The notes: generated from the sequence alone by a model not told the origin. DNA of 64,000 nucleotides from Kineothrix sp. IPX-CK (GCF_039134705.1 NZ_CP146256.1:806001-870000); one strand, 5' to 3'. Positions 52,549-61,195 are shown, counted from the stretch's first letter. Translations and numbers: made by a program.

Positions 52549-54183
52549 ATGGGCAACAGAAGTTGGGACGAAGCGATAAAGGATTTGGAGGTACGCCGCG
52601 AGAAGGCTGCGCTTGGCGGCGGTACTGCTAAAATCGAAAAACAGCACCAAAGCGGCAAGCTCACGGCGAGAGAAAGAATAGAAATACTTTTGGATAGAGG
52701 CACCTTTGTGGAAGTGGATGGTTTTGTAGAATCCAGAATCGATGATTTCGATCTGGATAAACGGCGGGTGCCGGGGGATGGTGTAGTGACGGGCTATGGA
52801 GAAATCGGCGGGCGGCTGGTATTTGTGGCGAGCGAGGACTTCACGGTGATCGGAGGAACATTAGGAGAGTACCATTCCTATAAGATCTGCCACATACAGG
52901 ATATGGCAATGCAGATGAAGGCCCCGATTATCTGTATCAATGACAGCGGCGGAGCGAGGATCGAGGAGGGGATTTCATCACTCAGCGGATACAGCGGCAT
53001 ATTTTTGCGCCATACGAAGGCTTCCGGAGTGATTCCTCAGATTTCAGTCATTCTTGGTCCCTGCTCCGGTGGTGCATGCTATGCGCCTGCAATCTGTGAT
53101 TTTATTTTTATGGTAAGTGATATCTCCAAGATGTTCATTACCGGACCTAATGTGGTAAAGACGGTTATCAACGAGGAGGTATCCGTAGATGAATTGGGTG
53201 GAGCACAGGTACACGCCAAAAAGAGCGGTGTCGCACATTTTGTTTATCAATCTGAGGGCGACTGTCTTATGGGAGTGAGAAAGCTTCTCTTTTATCTGCC
53301 GTCGAACAACAAGGAAATGGTGCCCGTCGTGAAGAATATAAAGGAGCGCCCTTCGGTTCTATTTAGCGTGAATAAGGTAATCGAGAAGTTCGGGAGTCTT
53401 GGAAAGACTTTATCGCAGGGGGAAAAAGACAAAGTGAACCGTATCAGAGAGATCGTGCCGGATAATTCCAGACGCGCTTATGATGTGAAGGAAGTGCTGG
53501 AATGCATCGTGGATGAAGGAAGCTTTTTCGAGGTGCAAAAGGATTTTGCCGCCAATGCTGTAGTCGGATGGGCGCGAATGGACGGGGAGGTCGTAGGCTT
53601 CGTGGCAAATCAGCCCAATATGATGGGCGGTTCCCTGGACTATCATGCTTCCGATAAGATTGCACGTTTTATTCGCTTCTGCGACTGCTTCAATATCCCG
53701 TTAGTAACCTTAGTTGACGTTCCGGCATTCCTTCCGGGGACGGAGCAGGAGCACAACGGAATCATAAGGCACGGAGCGAAGGTGCTGTACGCTTATGCGG
53801 AGGCCACAGTTCCGAAGATTTCCCTTATCATGCGCAAGGCCTACGGAGGGGCATATATAGCTATGAACTCCAAGGAAATGGGCGCGGACATGGTATTCGC
53901 ATGGCCCATCGCGGAAATCGCGGTTATGGGTGGAGACGGCGCTGTAAATATTGCGTTCAAACGTAAAATCAAGGAAGCTCAGGACCCGCAGGCAATGCGC
54001 GAGCAATGCAAGCAGGAATACGAGGATAGATTCTTAAACCCTTATGTGGCAGCCGCGAGGGGATATGTGAACGAAGTGATTAAGCCGGAGGAAACGAGAG
54101 AGAAAATATTAAAGGCATTAAAGGCGCTGAAAAGCAAATCGGTGGAAAGCCCTTACAAAAAGCATGGGAATATACCTCTATAA
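52549..54183 (+). CDS. Biotin-dependent acyl-CoA carboxyltransferase subunit
   Basis: The start is ATG 52549, 9 bases after AAAGGAG; an in-frame ATG at 52528 precedes that site. 544 residues with paired crotonase-like halves. Oxyanion motifs are SGGACYAPAICDF near 183 in the first half and KAYGGAYIAMNSKEMGAD near 434 in the second. The family covers propionyl-CoA carboxylase beta and methylmalonyl-CoA decarboxylase alpha subunits. Neither a biotin carrier, a biotin carboxylase nor the decarboxylase membrane subunit is adjacent, so the complex must be completed by genes elsewhere. The downstream terminator confirms that it is transcribed alone. Confidence 0.88.
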   Translation: MGNRSWDEAIKDLEVRREKAALGGGTAKIEKQHQSGKLTARERIEILLDRGTFVEVDGFVESRIDDFDLDKRRVPGDGVVTGYGEIGGRLVFVASEDFTVIGGTLGEYHSYKICHIQDMAMQMKAPIICINDSGGARIEEGISSLSGYSGIFLRHTKASGVIPQISVILGPCSGGACYAPAICDFIFMVSDISKMFITGPNVVKTVINEEVSVDELGGAQVHAKKSGVAHFVYQSEGDCLMGVRKLLFYLPSNNKEMVPVVKNIKERPSVLFSVNKVIEKFGSLGKTLSQGEKDKVNRIREIVPDNSRRAYDVKEVLECIVDEGSFFEVQKDFAANAVVGWARMDGEVVGFVANQPNMMGGSLDYHASDKIARFIRFCDCFNIPLVTLVDVPAFLPGTEQEHNGIIRHGAKVLYAYAEATVPKISLIMRKAYGGAYIAMNSKEMGADMVFAWPIAEIAVMGGDGAVNIAFKRKIKEAQDPQAMREQCKQEYEDRFLNPYVAAARGYVNEVIKPEETREKILKALKALKSKSVESPYKKHGNIPL

Positions 54184-54218
54184 ATTGCCGGAGAACATGA
54201 ACTGTTAAAGTCACTGAA

Positions 54219-54275
54219 AAGATGCGGTAAGGAATTCGAAATTCGTATTCCTTACCGCATCTTCTATTTTATTTT
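54219..54275. terminator. Bidirectional terminator between the carboxyltransferase and FliD-like genes
   Basis: AAGATGCGGTAAGGAAT (54219-54235) pairs perfectly over 17 bases with ATTCCTTACCGCATCTT (54247-54263), followed by a T-rich tract. The two flanking genes converge on it, so it serves both. Confidence 0.88.
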
Positions 54276-54312
54276 ATAGGAAAGACCTTGTGATGTAAAT
54301 TCACTTATATGA

Positions 54313-55629
54313 TTAGCAAAAGTAATTGAACAACATCCCGGTATAAGCGCTCGTAATATAAGGAGTAGGATAATTCTTCCCTGGACTCTTATATGCCACG
54401 ATAGTCTTATTCGCATAATTCATAGGATTGAGCGATATTTGGTCAGTCTTGCGGATTAAGGAATTGGCAAAATTCTTAATTGAGGAAAAATCCTCTTTGG
54501 CGTAACTGGATAAAACTGCCGAAGCCAATTCATCCTTATCGATATTAATCGTTCCGTTATCCTGAATCTTAAGACCGATAACGTCGAAGCTGCTCTGGTA
54601 ACGGTCGGTAATTCCCTTCATCTCGCTTAACAAACGGCGGCTGCCGGAAAAATTGTCGGTATAGCGGGTCATATCCTCTATAAAAGAATTATAACTCTTT
54701 AAGAGCGCATTGATATTTTCTGTCAGGGATTCTACGTCCGTCTTTAAACCGATGGTAGCTGTCTGCCCGGCCATACCGCTGATACCTCTTAAGGTAACTT
54801 CATAAAGCCCATCGACAGTGAAGGTATTAGCGGTCGAAGTGCGAGGCATTCCGTTCAACAAAAATCCTGCATTGGAAGCCGGGCGTGCGAGATAATCCAG
54901 ACCGAAATAAGAAACGGAACCGGAGCTCTTGCTCGTATGGTCGTCCGAAACAGTGAAGATGGAAGAACTGCCGTCCCTCAATCCCTCTGAAATAGAACTT
55001 AAACGAAGCGAGCTGTTGCCTTTGCCATCGTCGATGACATCCGCCCTCAATCCGATATCCGCATTGGTTATCAGCCTTGAAAGGCGTCTTTGAACCTCTC
55101 GGTTAGTTTCATTTTCTTTTATATTATACTGGAACTCGTAGTTCAAATCGTTTATACTGATATCGAAAGAATAGGTATCCGGAGAAAGCTTTGTCTTCGT
55201 GTCCGGAAGGAATACTCCGATATTGAACTGACCGGAGGCCAAAGAATTGACTTCAATATTATAGGAAGGAACTTCCTGATTCCCGGATGCTTCGATTTGC
55301 TCTCCGATGAAGGAAACGGAGACCATATCCTCGTTGCTGGAATAAGCGGCCTTTTTATTCAGGATTTTCTCCTCATCCAAGCCGCCTAAGGAAGCGATAG
55401 CGCTTCGAAGCGATCTGGCATCCTCCTTGATTCCCACCGCGAAGGTCTTGGCTTCTTTGCTGGTGTCGAGTTTGTACAGAGGGGCATCCTTATTCAATTT
55501 GACGATGGAATTGTATATGCTGCGAAGTTCGCTTTTCTTGTGTGTGTCAAAACGTGAATTCCTGTTAGACGCATAAGAAGTCAGATAATTATTATGAATA
55601 TTGCTTAAAACAGCGCCGTTATATGCCAT
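54313..55629 (-). CDS. FliD-like flagellar cap protein, isolated
   Basis: The start is ATG 55629 (reverse strand), with AAAGGAGGGGG just upstream; a longer in-frame version lacks a site. 438 residues. The middle has FliD-like blocks: NIEVNSLASGQ near 130, the NTFTVDGLYEVTLRG segment near 290 and a helical end with LLKSYNSFIEDMTRY, LLSEMKGI and NIDKDELASAV. The N-terminal coiled region differs from standard FliD (filament cap). No other flagellar gene is in the window. Placed alone beside the ribosomal cluster, it may be a displaced or specialised cap or a secreted structural protein. Confidence 0.7.
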   Translation of the reverse strand: MAYNGAVLSNIHNNYLTSYASNRNSRFDTHKKSELRSIYNSIVKLNKDAPLYKLDTSKEAKTFAVGIKEDARSLRSAIASLGGLDEEKILNKKAAYSSNEDMVSVSFIGEQIEASGNQEVPSYNIEVNSLASGQFNIGVFLPDTKTKLSPDTYSFDISINDLNYEFQYNIKENETNREVQRRLSRLITNADIGLRADVIDDGKGNSSLRLSSISEGLRDGSSSIFTVSDDHTSKSSGSVSYFGLDYLARPASNAGFLLNGMPRTSTANTFTVDGLYEVTLRGISGMAGQTATIGLKTDVESLTENINALLKSYNSFIEDMTRYTDNFSGSRRLLSEMKGITDRYQSSFDVIGLKIQDNGTINIDKDELASAVLSSYAKEDFSSIKNFANSLIRKTDQISLNPMNYANKTIVAYKSPGKNYPTPYITSAYTGMLFNYFC

Positions 55630-55666
55630 AATGTCCCCCTCCTTTCTCTTGATGTAATATCTACTT

Positions 55667-55696
55667 ATTATATTATGAAAGCCTAAAATATGGCAA
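55667..55696 (-). promoter_or_regulatory. Promoter of the FliD-like gene
   Basis: On the reverse strand TTGCCA (55696-55691) and TATAAT (55672-55667) are 18 bases apart, a housekeeping-type promoter. No SigD-type flagellar promoter was seen, which is unusual for a late flagellar gene. Confidence 0.55.
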
Positions 55697-55719
55697 TATA
55701 CATAATATACAAATATAAC

Positions 55720-55760
55720 GTTACTGTTCACTCCGTTTTCAGTAATGCATGAACAGTAAC
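55720..55760. repeat. Perfect inverted repeat upstream of the FliD-like promoter
   Basis: GTTACTGTTCA and TGAACAGTAAC, 11 bases each with a 19-base spacer. The arms could form a hairpin or a site for a dimeric regulator acting on the FliD-like gene. Confidence 0.6.
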
Positions 55761-55850
55761 CATAATATATATCGGATGGGAAAAGTAAATTAAGAATAGA
55801 TTTATATAAAAATAAATTAAAAATATCAGGACAAAAACCGCTCTAACCAG

Positions 55851-55879
55851 TTGACGATGCGGATTTCTTGTGTTATAGT
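55851..55879 (+). promoter_or_regulatory. Promoter of the rpmG-secE-nusG-rplK-rplA operon
   Basis: TTGACG at 55851-55856 and TATAGT at 55874-55879 with the ideal 17-base spacing, about 60 bases upstream of rpmG. A strong housekeeping promoter. Confidence 0.85.
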
Positions 55880-55938
55880 TATCAAACGAGATTAGTTTTA
55901 GGTCTTTTTTTTATGCTCAAAAATTGGAGGAAAAATAT

Positions 55939-56088
55939 ATGCGTACGAGAATTACATTGGCATGTACGGAATGCAAGCAGCGTAACTACAATACAACAAA
56001 AGATAAGAAAGCACATCCGGATAGAATGGAGACAAAGAAATATTGTAGATTCTGCAAGACTCATACTATGCACAAAGAAACTAAATAA
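55939..56088 (+). CDS. rpmG: Ribosomal protein L33
   Basis: 49 residues, [17 protein letters not shown] and so on, the full length of bacterial L33. Both Cys pairs (CTEC and CRFC) are kept, so this is the zinc-binding form. TTGGAGG lies upstream of the ATG. L33 sits in the large ribosomal subunit near the exit site. It heads the operon secE-nusG-rplK-rplA, the normal order in Firmicutes, although the tRNA-Trp gene that often lies between rpmG and secE is not present. Confidence 0.95.
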   Translation: MRTRITLACTECKQRNYNTTKDKKAHPDRMETKKYCRFCKTHTMHKETK

Positions 56089-56118
56089 TTGGCCCGTAAT
56101 TTTTGAAAGGAGTACAAT

Positions 56119-56328
56119 ATGGGAGATTCCGCAAATACAGATAAAGCACCGAAGACGGATTTTTTCAAAGGTGTAAAAACTGAATTTAAGAAAATTACAT
56201 GGCCGGATAAGGATGCACTTCTCAAACAGTCTACAGCAGTTGTCTGTGCCTCGGTTGTAGTAGGAGTAATCATTGCCGTACTCGATTTTATTATTCAGTA
56301 TGGTGTAGATTTCATGACGACGTTATAG
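56119..56328 (+). CDS. secE: Preprotein translocase subunit SecE
   Basis: 69 residues with one membrane helix at about 40-62 (AVVCASVVVGVIIAVLDFII). The cytosolic motif FFKGVKTEFKKITWPDK is the conserved amphipathic helix that clamps SecY. GAAAGGAG precedes the ATG. It is 15 bases before nusG, the standard arrangement. Confidence 0.95.
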   Translation: MGDSANTDKAPKTDFFKGVKTEFKKITWPDKDALLKQSTAVVCASVVVGVIIAVLDFIIQYGVDFMTTL

Positions 56329-56343
56329 AGTGAGGGTGGATAA

Positions 56344-56859
56344 ATGTCAGAAGCAAATTGGTATGTAGTGCATACCTATTCCGGGTATGAGAATAAAGTC
56401 AAAGCCAATATTGAGAAGACAATCGAGAACAGACATCTGGAGGAAGAGATTCTGGAGGTCCGTGTACCTATGCAGGACGTCGTGGAGATGAAGAACGGCG
56501 CTAAGAAGAATGTTCAGAAAAAGATGTTCCCGGGTTATGTTCTTATTAATATGGTAATGAATGACGACACTTGGTATGTCGTCAGGAATACGAGAGGTGT
56601 TACGGGCTTTGTGGGTCCGGGAAGCAAGCCGGTACCGCTTACGGAAGCAGAAATGAAACCTCTTGGCATTCGAATGGAAAATATTTCCGTGGACTTTGCG
56701 GAGGGAGATACGATTGCGGTCGTCGCCGGAGTTTGGAAGGACACTGTGGGCGTCGTACAGAGAATCGATTACGGCAAACAGACGGCTACGATTAATGTAG
56801 AGCTTTTCGGCAGGGAGACGCCGGTCGAGATTGGCTTTGCAGAAGTAAGAAGGATGTAA
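56344..56859 (+). CDS. nusG: Transcription antitermination factor NusG
   Basis: 171 residues. The NGN domain opens with ANWYVVHTYSGYENKVKANIE and continues through PGYVLINM and VRNTRGVTGFVG. The C-terminal KOW domain is seen from VVAGVWKDTVGVV to the end. NusG binds RNA polymerase and links it to the ribosome or Rho. The gene has normal length and no odd insertions. Confidence 0.97.
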   Translation: MSEANWYVVHTYSGYENKVKANIEKTIENRHLEEEILEVRVPMQDVVEMKNGAKKNVQKKMFPGYVLINMVMNDDTWYVVRNTRGVTGFVGPGSKPVPLTEAEMKPLGIRMENISVDFAEGDTIAVVAGVWKDTVGVVQRIDYGKQTATINVELFGRETPVEIGFAEVRRM

Positions 56860-57014
56860 GCGATATTTTGTCGGAATTCTTTTTCCGATTGAAATATAAA
56901 TCAGTAACATGAAAAGCCTTGGGGATTTTTTCAGGGCAGTGGGAGCATCATCCCATCGGTTTTTACCGTATGGAGGATGAAGCGCCAGACCACAATATTT
57001 TAGGAGGTGCCAAA

Positions 57015-57440
57015 ATGGCAAAGAAAGTAGAAGGATATATTAAGTTACAGATTCCTGCCGGAAAAGCAACACCGGCTCCACCGGTTGGTCCCGCACTTGG
57101 ACAGCATGGTGTCAACATCGTTGAATTTACGAAACAGTTCAACGCCAGAACAGCGGATAAGGGAGACACTATCATCCCCGTTGTTATTACGGTATATGCA
57201 GATAGAAGCTTCAGTTTTGTTACAAAGACTCCGCCTGCAGCAGTACTTCTTAAGAAAGCATGCAACCTTAAGTCCGGTTCGGCAGTGCCTAACAAGACGA
57301 AGGTAGCAACGATTTCCAAAGACAAAGTAAAAGAAATCGCTGAGCTGAAATTGCCTGATTTGAATGCGGCTTCTCTCGAAGCGGCTATGAGCATGATCGC
57401 AGGTACAGCAAGAAGTATGGGCATTACAGTAGAAGATTAA
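57015..57440 (+). CDS. rplK: Ribosomal protein L11
   Basis: 141 residues from ATG 57015, with AGGAGG 8 bases upstream. [34 protein letters not shown] is the typical start; the Pro-rich loop and GTARSMGI end are intact. L11 binds 23S rRNA in the GTPase centre and is the site of thiostrepton action. The 155 bases between nusG and rplK are G/T-rich with a short hairpin and may be a leader. No L1-binding site could be assigned. Confidence 0.97.
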   Translation: MAKKVEGYIKLQIPAGKATPAPPVGPALGQHGVNIVEFTKQFNARTADKGDTIIPVVITVYADRSFSFVTKTPPAAVLLKKACNLKSGSAVPNKTKVATISKDKVKEIAELKLPDLNAASLEAAMSMIAGTARSMGITVED

Positions 57441-57499
57441 TAACAAGTAAAAGTGGGAGGCAATGATGATTGCCGGTTGAACCATAGGAGGAATTGACA

Positions 57500-58189
57500 A
57501 TGAAACATGGAAAAAAATATAATGAAGCTGCAAAGCAGGTAGACCGTTCCGTTCAGTATGAAGCAGCAGATGCGATCGCTCTTGTAAAAAAGACTGCTAC
57601 CGCAAAATTTGATGAGACGATTGAAGTTCATATCAGAACAGGCTGTGACGGACGTCATGCAGAACAGCAGATTCGTGGTGCCGTTGTATTACCTAACGGT
57701 ACAGGTAAAGAAGTAAAAGTATTGGTATTCGCAAAAGGAGATAAGGCTTCCGAGGCAGAAGCAGCAGGAGCTGATTTCGTAGGCGGCGATGAGCTTATTC
57801 CCAGAATCCAGAACGAAGGCTGGTTAGATTTCGACGTTGTTGTTGCTACCCCTGATATGATGGGTGTTGTAGGACGTCTCGGTAAGGTTCTCGGACCGAA
57901 AGGCTTGATGCCTAACCCGAAGGCTGGAACGGTAACGATGGATGTAACCAAGGCAGTTAACGATATCAAGGCTGGTAAGATCGAGTACAGATTAGACAAA
58001 TCCAACATCGTACACGTACCGGTTGGCAAGGCTTCCTTTACGGAGGAGCAGCTGTCACAGAACTTCGGAGCATTGATGGAAGCTATTGTAAAAGCAAAAC
58101 CGTCAGCATTGAAGGGGCAGTATTTAAGAAGCATTACGCTTTCTTCCACTATGGGACCGGGCGTAAAGGTTAGCGTAGCGAAGTTCTAA
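57500..58189 (+). CDS. rplA: Ribosomal protein L1
   Basis: 229 residues from ATG 57500, 9 bases after [23 protein letters not shown], the [15 protein letters not shown] block and [10 protein letters not shown] are all standard. L1 forms the stalk that guides E-site tRNA and in many bacteria represses its own operon. It is followed by a strong terminator, so the capA and rplJL units downstream are separate. Confidence 0.97.
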   Translation: MKHGKKYNEAAKQVDRSVQYEAADAIALVKKTATAKFDETIEVHIRTGCDGRHAEQQIRGAVVLPNGTGKEVKVLVFAKGDKASEAEAAGADFVGGDELIPRIQNEGWLDFDVVVATPDMMGVVGRLGKVLGPKGLMPNPKAGTVTMDVTKAVNDIKAGKIEYRLDKSNIVHVPVGKASFTEEQLSQNFGALMEAIVKAKPSALKGQYLRSITLSSTMGPGVKVSVAKF

Positions 58190-58212
58190 TATGCGTTGTT
58201 TGTAGAGTTTGC

Positions 58213-58255
58213 AAGGGCTGCCGCACTAAGAGATTAGTGTGACAGCCCTTTTATA
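58213..58255 (+). terminator. Terminator of the rpmG-rplA operon
   Basis: AAGGGCTG...CACTAA (58213-58229) pairs with TTAGTGTG.CAGCCCTT (58234-58250), a stem of about 16 pairs with one mismatch, followed by TTTAT. Confidence 0.88.
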
Positions 58256-58277
58256 TCATAGGAAAGACCTTGTTATT

Positions 58278-58305
58278 TTGACGTGTGAATGAATTGTGTT
58301 ATAAT
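58278..58305 (+). promoter_or_regulatory. Promoter of the capA-like gene
   Basis: TTGACG at 58278-58283 and a perfect TATAAT at 58300-58305 with a 16-base spacer, 40 bases before the start codon. Confidence 0.75.
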
Positions 58306-58344
58306 TACATTGTTGCTATAAAAATCAGCAGGAGCTCATAACAG

Positions 58345-59604
58345 ATGAAGAGAACCCGGAGAAGAAAAATTCACTTTCTGAATATCGTGCTAACCTTCTG
58401 GATAACCTTTGCCGGAGTGGTGATTGCAGGAGTTGCAGGAATATTGATATATAATGCCATTGTGGGGAAAGCAGACGCGGTGACACTTTCACCCTCCGGA
58501 TTGTCGGAGGCCGTTTCGCATATGTTTTCGGAGAAAATACCGGAGGCGAAGGCAGGGGAAGAGGCGCTTACTCCAAGCGGACGCTATGGAGAGATCCTGG
58601 CGGATGAAGAGTATATGGCTCGGAACAATATTTATACGAAGGAGGCAGCATCGGCTGAAGAGGTAACGCTGTCCTTTGGCGGGGATATACTGTTCGATCC
58701 GAGTTACAGCGTTATGGTAAAACTGCTGCAGAGGACAAACGGCATCTATGACAGCATATCTGCGGAGCTGCTGGATGAAATGAAGAGCGCAGATATTTTA
58801 ATGCTGAACAATGAATTCCCTTATTCCGACAGAGGAACGCCGACGCCGGAGAAACAGTTCACCTTCCGTGCAAAGCCTGAATCCGTAAGTCTTTTGGACG
58901 ATATGGGGGTGGATATCGTATCGCTTGCTAATAATCATGCGTACGATTACGGAGAAACAGCGCTTCTGGATTCCCTGGATATTTTAAAAGAGGCAGGGAT
59001 GCCCTATGTAGGGGCGGGCCGTAATCTGGAGGAAGCAGCAAAGCCTGTCTACTTCATTATCAACGATATAAAAATAGCATATTTGTCCGCTACCCAAATT
59101 GAGCGTCTGGACAATCCCGATACCAAGGGCGCGACGGATAACTCTGCGGGAGTATTCCGGTGCTGGAATCCTGAGGGCCTTTTGGAAGCGGTAAAGGCGG
59201 CGAAGGAAAACAGCGATTTTGTGGTGGTATATATTCATTGGGGAACAGAGAATACGGAGGAGCCTGACCCCGCCCAGCTGGATCAGGCACCGAAAATAGT
59301 GGAAGCGGGAGCAGATTTGATTATCGGCGATCATCCCCACTGTCTCCAGCCCATTCAATATGTGGATGGAGTTCCTGTGGTATACAGCCTCGGCAATTTC
59401 TGGTTCAACTCCAAACAGGTGGATACCTGCCTGGTAAAAGCCGCCATCGATGCGAATGGATTAAAAAGCCTTAAGTTCATTCCGGCCCTCCAAAAGGACT
59501 GCAGGACCTCTTTGCTGGAAGGGGAGGAAAAGGAAAGAGTACTTGCCTATATGCGCTCTATCTCTCCCGGTGTGAACATAGACGAAGAAGGATTTATAAA
59601 TTAA
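58345..59604 (+). CDS. CapA-family poly-gamma-glutamate/capsule metallophosphatase-like protein
   Basis: 419 residues. One N-terminal membrane helix (about 10-37) after a basic start, so the rest faces outside. The CapA domain runs from about 110: VTLSFGGDILFDP, LMLNNEFPYSDRG, SLANNHAYDYGETAL, VVYIHWGTEN and IIGDHPHCLQP, with the metal-binding Asp, Asn, His residues of the calcineurin-like fold. In Bacillus, CapA takes part in polyglutamate transport or attachment. No CapB or CapC is adjacent, so the substrate is open. Its insertion between rplA and the rplJL leader is unusual; it has its own promoter. Confidence 0.87.
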   Translation: MKRTRRRKIHFLNIVLTFWITFAGVVIAGVAGILIYNAIVGKADAVTLSPSGLSEAVSHMFSEKIPEAKAGEEALTPSGRYGEILADEEYMARNNIYTKEAASAEEVTLSFGGDILFDPSYSVMVKLLQRTNGIYDSISAELLDEMKSADILMLNNEFPYSDRGTPTPEKQFTFRAKPESVSLLDDMGVDIVSLANNHAYDYGETALLDSLDILKEAGMPYVGAGRNLEEAAKPVYFIINDIKIAYLSATQIERLDNPDTKGATDNSAGVFRCWNPEGLLEAVKAAKENSDFVVVYIHWGTENTEEPDPAQLDQAPKIVEAGADLIIGDHPHCLQPIQYVDGVPVVYSLGNFWFNSKQVDTCLVKAAIDANGLKSLKFIPALQKDCRTSLLEGEEKERVLAYMRSISPGVNIDEEGFIN

Positions 59605-59637
59605 TATAGAATTTGAAAAAGTGTTGTCATAAAATGC

Positions 59638-59667
59638 TTGACAAAATGCGGAGAAATATATTATATT
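59638..59667 (+). promoter_or_regulatory. Promoter of the rplJ-rplL operon
   Basis: TTGACA at 59638-59643 with TTATAT at 59661-59666 (17 bases) or TATATT one base later. A strong promoter just ahead of the L10 leader. Confidence 0.8.
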
Positions 59668-59674
59668 AATAAAG

Positions 59675-59816
59675 GTCGTTTTGACCGTGCCGAAGACAGT
59701 AGGTGCCGAATGTGAACAGTCATCTGTTCCTGCGGCGTAAGTGTATCGCCTACCGAGGAGAAGAGTTGATGATGTATTGTGACTTTAAACCTTTCTGTCT
59801 TCAGAGAGGTTTTTTA
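59675..59816 (+). ncRNA. Ribosomal protein L10 leader
   Basis: The stretch between the promoter and rplJ follows the L10 leader layout: a folded part with TGCCGAAGACAGTAGGTG and a GCGGCGTAAG...CGCCTACCGAGG segment that can pair with it, then an attenuator-like hairpin at 59788-59816. In Firmicutes, the L10(L12)4 complex binds this leader and causes early termination when it is in excess. The assignment is by pattern and position. Confidence 0.75.
59788..59816 (+). terminator. Attenuator hairpin in the L10 leader
   Basis: AACCTTTCTG (59788-59797) pairs with CAGAGAGGTT (59802-59811) over a 4-base loop and is followed by five T. It fits a regulated terminator upstream of rplJ. Confidence 0.8.
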
Positions 59817-59884
59817 TATGTATAAAACTCCTATCGGCAAGAAGAGGGCCAAAGCCCTTACAAATCTATAAGGAGGTAGAAAAA

Positions 59885-60502
59885 GTGGCAAAAGTTGAAT
59901 TGAAACAACCCGTTGTAGAAGAAATTTCCGCAAACATTAAAGATGCGCAGTCAGTAGTGCTCGTGGATTACCGCGGACTTACGGTAGAGCAGGATACAAG
60001 ACTTCGCAAGCAGCTTCGCGAAGAGGGAATTACTTACAAGGTTTACAAGAACACGATGATGAATTTCGCGTTTAAGGGAACAGACTTCGAAGCGCTTGCT
60101 CCGTATCTGGAGGGCCCCAGCGCGATTGCGATCTCTACAAGCGATGCTACGGCACCGGCTAGAGTACTGTGCAAATTTGCGAAGGAAGCAACTAAGCTCG
60201 AGATCAAAGGTGGTGTGGTTGAAGGTTCTGCATACGATGCGAACGGCATTGCCGAAATCGCTAAGGTTCCTTCAAGAGAAGAACTGCTCTCCAAGTTACT
60301 TGGAAGTATCCAGTCTCCGATTACGAACTTTGCTCGTGTCATGAACCAGCTGGCAGAAAAAGGCGGCGCATCCGCATGCGATACACCGGCAGCAGAAGAA
60401 GCGGCTCCGGCAGTAGAAGCAACAGAGGAAGCAGCACCCGCAGCAGAAGAAGCGCCGGTTGAAGAAGCAGTAGCACCGGTTGAAGAAGCTCCTGCTGAAT
60501 AA
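59885..60502 (+). CDS. rplJ: Ribosomal protein L10
   Basis: 205 residues, start GTG 59885 after AAGGAGG. The L10 fold is normal through about residue 165 (VVLVDYRGLTVEQDTRLRKQLRE, LLGSIQSPITNFARVMNQLAEK). The last about 40 residues are a low-complexity Ala/Glu/Pro extension (AAPAVEATEEAAPAAEE), longer than the usual 165-175-residue protein but seen in several Clostridia. L10 is the base of the L12 stalk and, with L12, represses its own leader. Confidence 0.96.
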   Translation: MAKVELKQPVVEEISANIKDAQSVVLVDYRGLTVEQDTRLRKQLREEGITYKVYKNTMMNFAFKGTDFEALAPYLEGPSAIAISTSDATAPARVLCKFAKEATKLEIKGGVVEGSAYDANGIAEIAKVPSREELLSKLLGSIQSPITNFARVMNQLAEKGGASACDTPAAEEAAPAVEATEEAAPAAEEAPVEEAVAPVEEAPAE

Positions 60503-60565
60503 GAAATAAAATCAGAAAATAAAAATTAATTGAAACTTACAAAATTATAATGGAGGTAAATGAAA

Positions 60566-60946
60566 ATGGCAAAATTAACAGCTCAGGAACTTATTGAAGC
60601 TATTAAAGAGTTAACAGTATTAGAATTAAATGATTTGGTAAAAGCTTGCGAAGAAGAATTCGGCGTATCCGCAGCAGCAGGTGTTGTAGTTGCAGCAGCA
60701 GGTGCAGGCGACGGCGCAGCAGCAGAAGAAGAGAAGACAGAATTCGACGTTGAACTTACAGAAGTTGGCCCTAACAAGGTTAAGGTTATCAAGGTTGTAC
60801 GTGAAGCTACAGGCCTTGGCTTGAAAGAAGCTAAAGACTTAGTTGACACTGCTCCTAAGATGGTAAAAGAAGCTACTTCCAAGCAGGATGCTGAAGACAT
60901 CAAAGCGAAACTGGAAGCAGAAGGCGCTAAAGTTACAATCAAATAA
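60566..60946 (+). CDS. rplL: Ribosomal protein L7/L12
   Basis: The start is ATG 60566, 9 bases after GGAGG; ATG 60560 is too close to that site. 126 residues. The N-terminal dimerisation domain, Ala-rich hinge ([17 protein letters not shown]) and C-terminal domain with [22 protein letters not shown] are all present. It binds translation factors as multiple dimers on L10. Confidence 0.97.
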   Translation: MAKLTAQELIEAIKELTVLELNDLVKACEEEFGVSAAAGVVVAAAGAGDGAAAEEEKTEFDVELTEVGPNKVKVIKVVREATGLGLKEAKDLVDTAPKMVKEATSKQDAEDIKAKLEAEGAKVTIK

Positions 60947-60970
60947 TTATATTTTACCAGAAGATATACA

Positions 60971-61003
60971 GCGGTATCCGAAAGTCGGATACCGCCCTTT
61001 TTA
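60971..61003 (+). terminator. Terminator after rplL
   Basis: GCGGTATCCGA (60971-60981) pairs perfectly with TCGGATACCGC (60985-60995), loop of 3 bases, followed by CCTTTTTAT. Confidence 0.88.
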
Positions 61004-61166
61004 TATAATAGGAAAACCTCAGATTTTCCTATTATATAAAAAGCAGTTCAGCAGAAACCGCAGTCGTATGAGCGGAACAAAAGCTGTGATGCCAAACATC
61101 AATTGTACGAGCGGATGGTACTTTTGTTCGCTAAAGTCCATTTGTCTTAATTTTTTCAAAAATTTC

Positions 61167-61195
61167 TTGACTATACAAAATTCTTGTAGTAGAAT
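61167..61195 (+). promoter_or_regulatory. Promoter of rpoB
   Basis: TTGACT at 61167-61172 and TAGAAT at 61190-61195 with 17 bases between, 62 bases ahead of the start codon. Confidence 0.75.

Larger units (their letters stand above)
55630..55938. other. Divergent region between the FliD-like gene and rpmG
   Basis: This 309-base gap contains promoters in both directions (reverse pair at 55667-55696, forward pair at 55851-55879) and a perfect inverted repeat, GTTACTGTTCA at 55720-55730 with TGAACAGTAAC at 55750-55760, 19 bases apart. The repeat sits just upstream of the FliD-like promoter and could be an operator or a cruciform. No small gene is supported here. Confidence 0.55.

Noticed and set aside
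56089..56118. Possible tRNA-Trp between rpmG and secE
   Set aside because: The gap is only 30 bases, too short for a tRNA; none is present.
56347..57021. Reverse-strand reading frame of 224 codons over nusG
   Set aside because: nusG is certain on the forward strand and the reverse frame is not conserved-looking.
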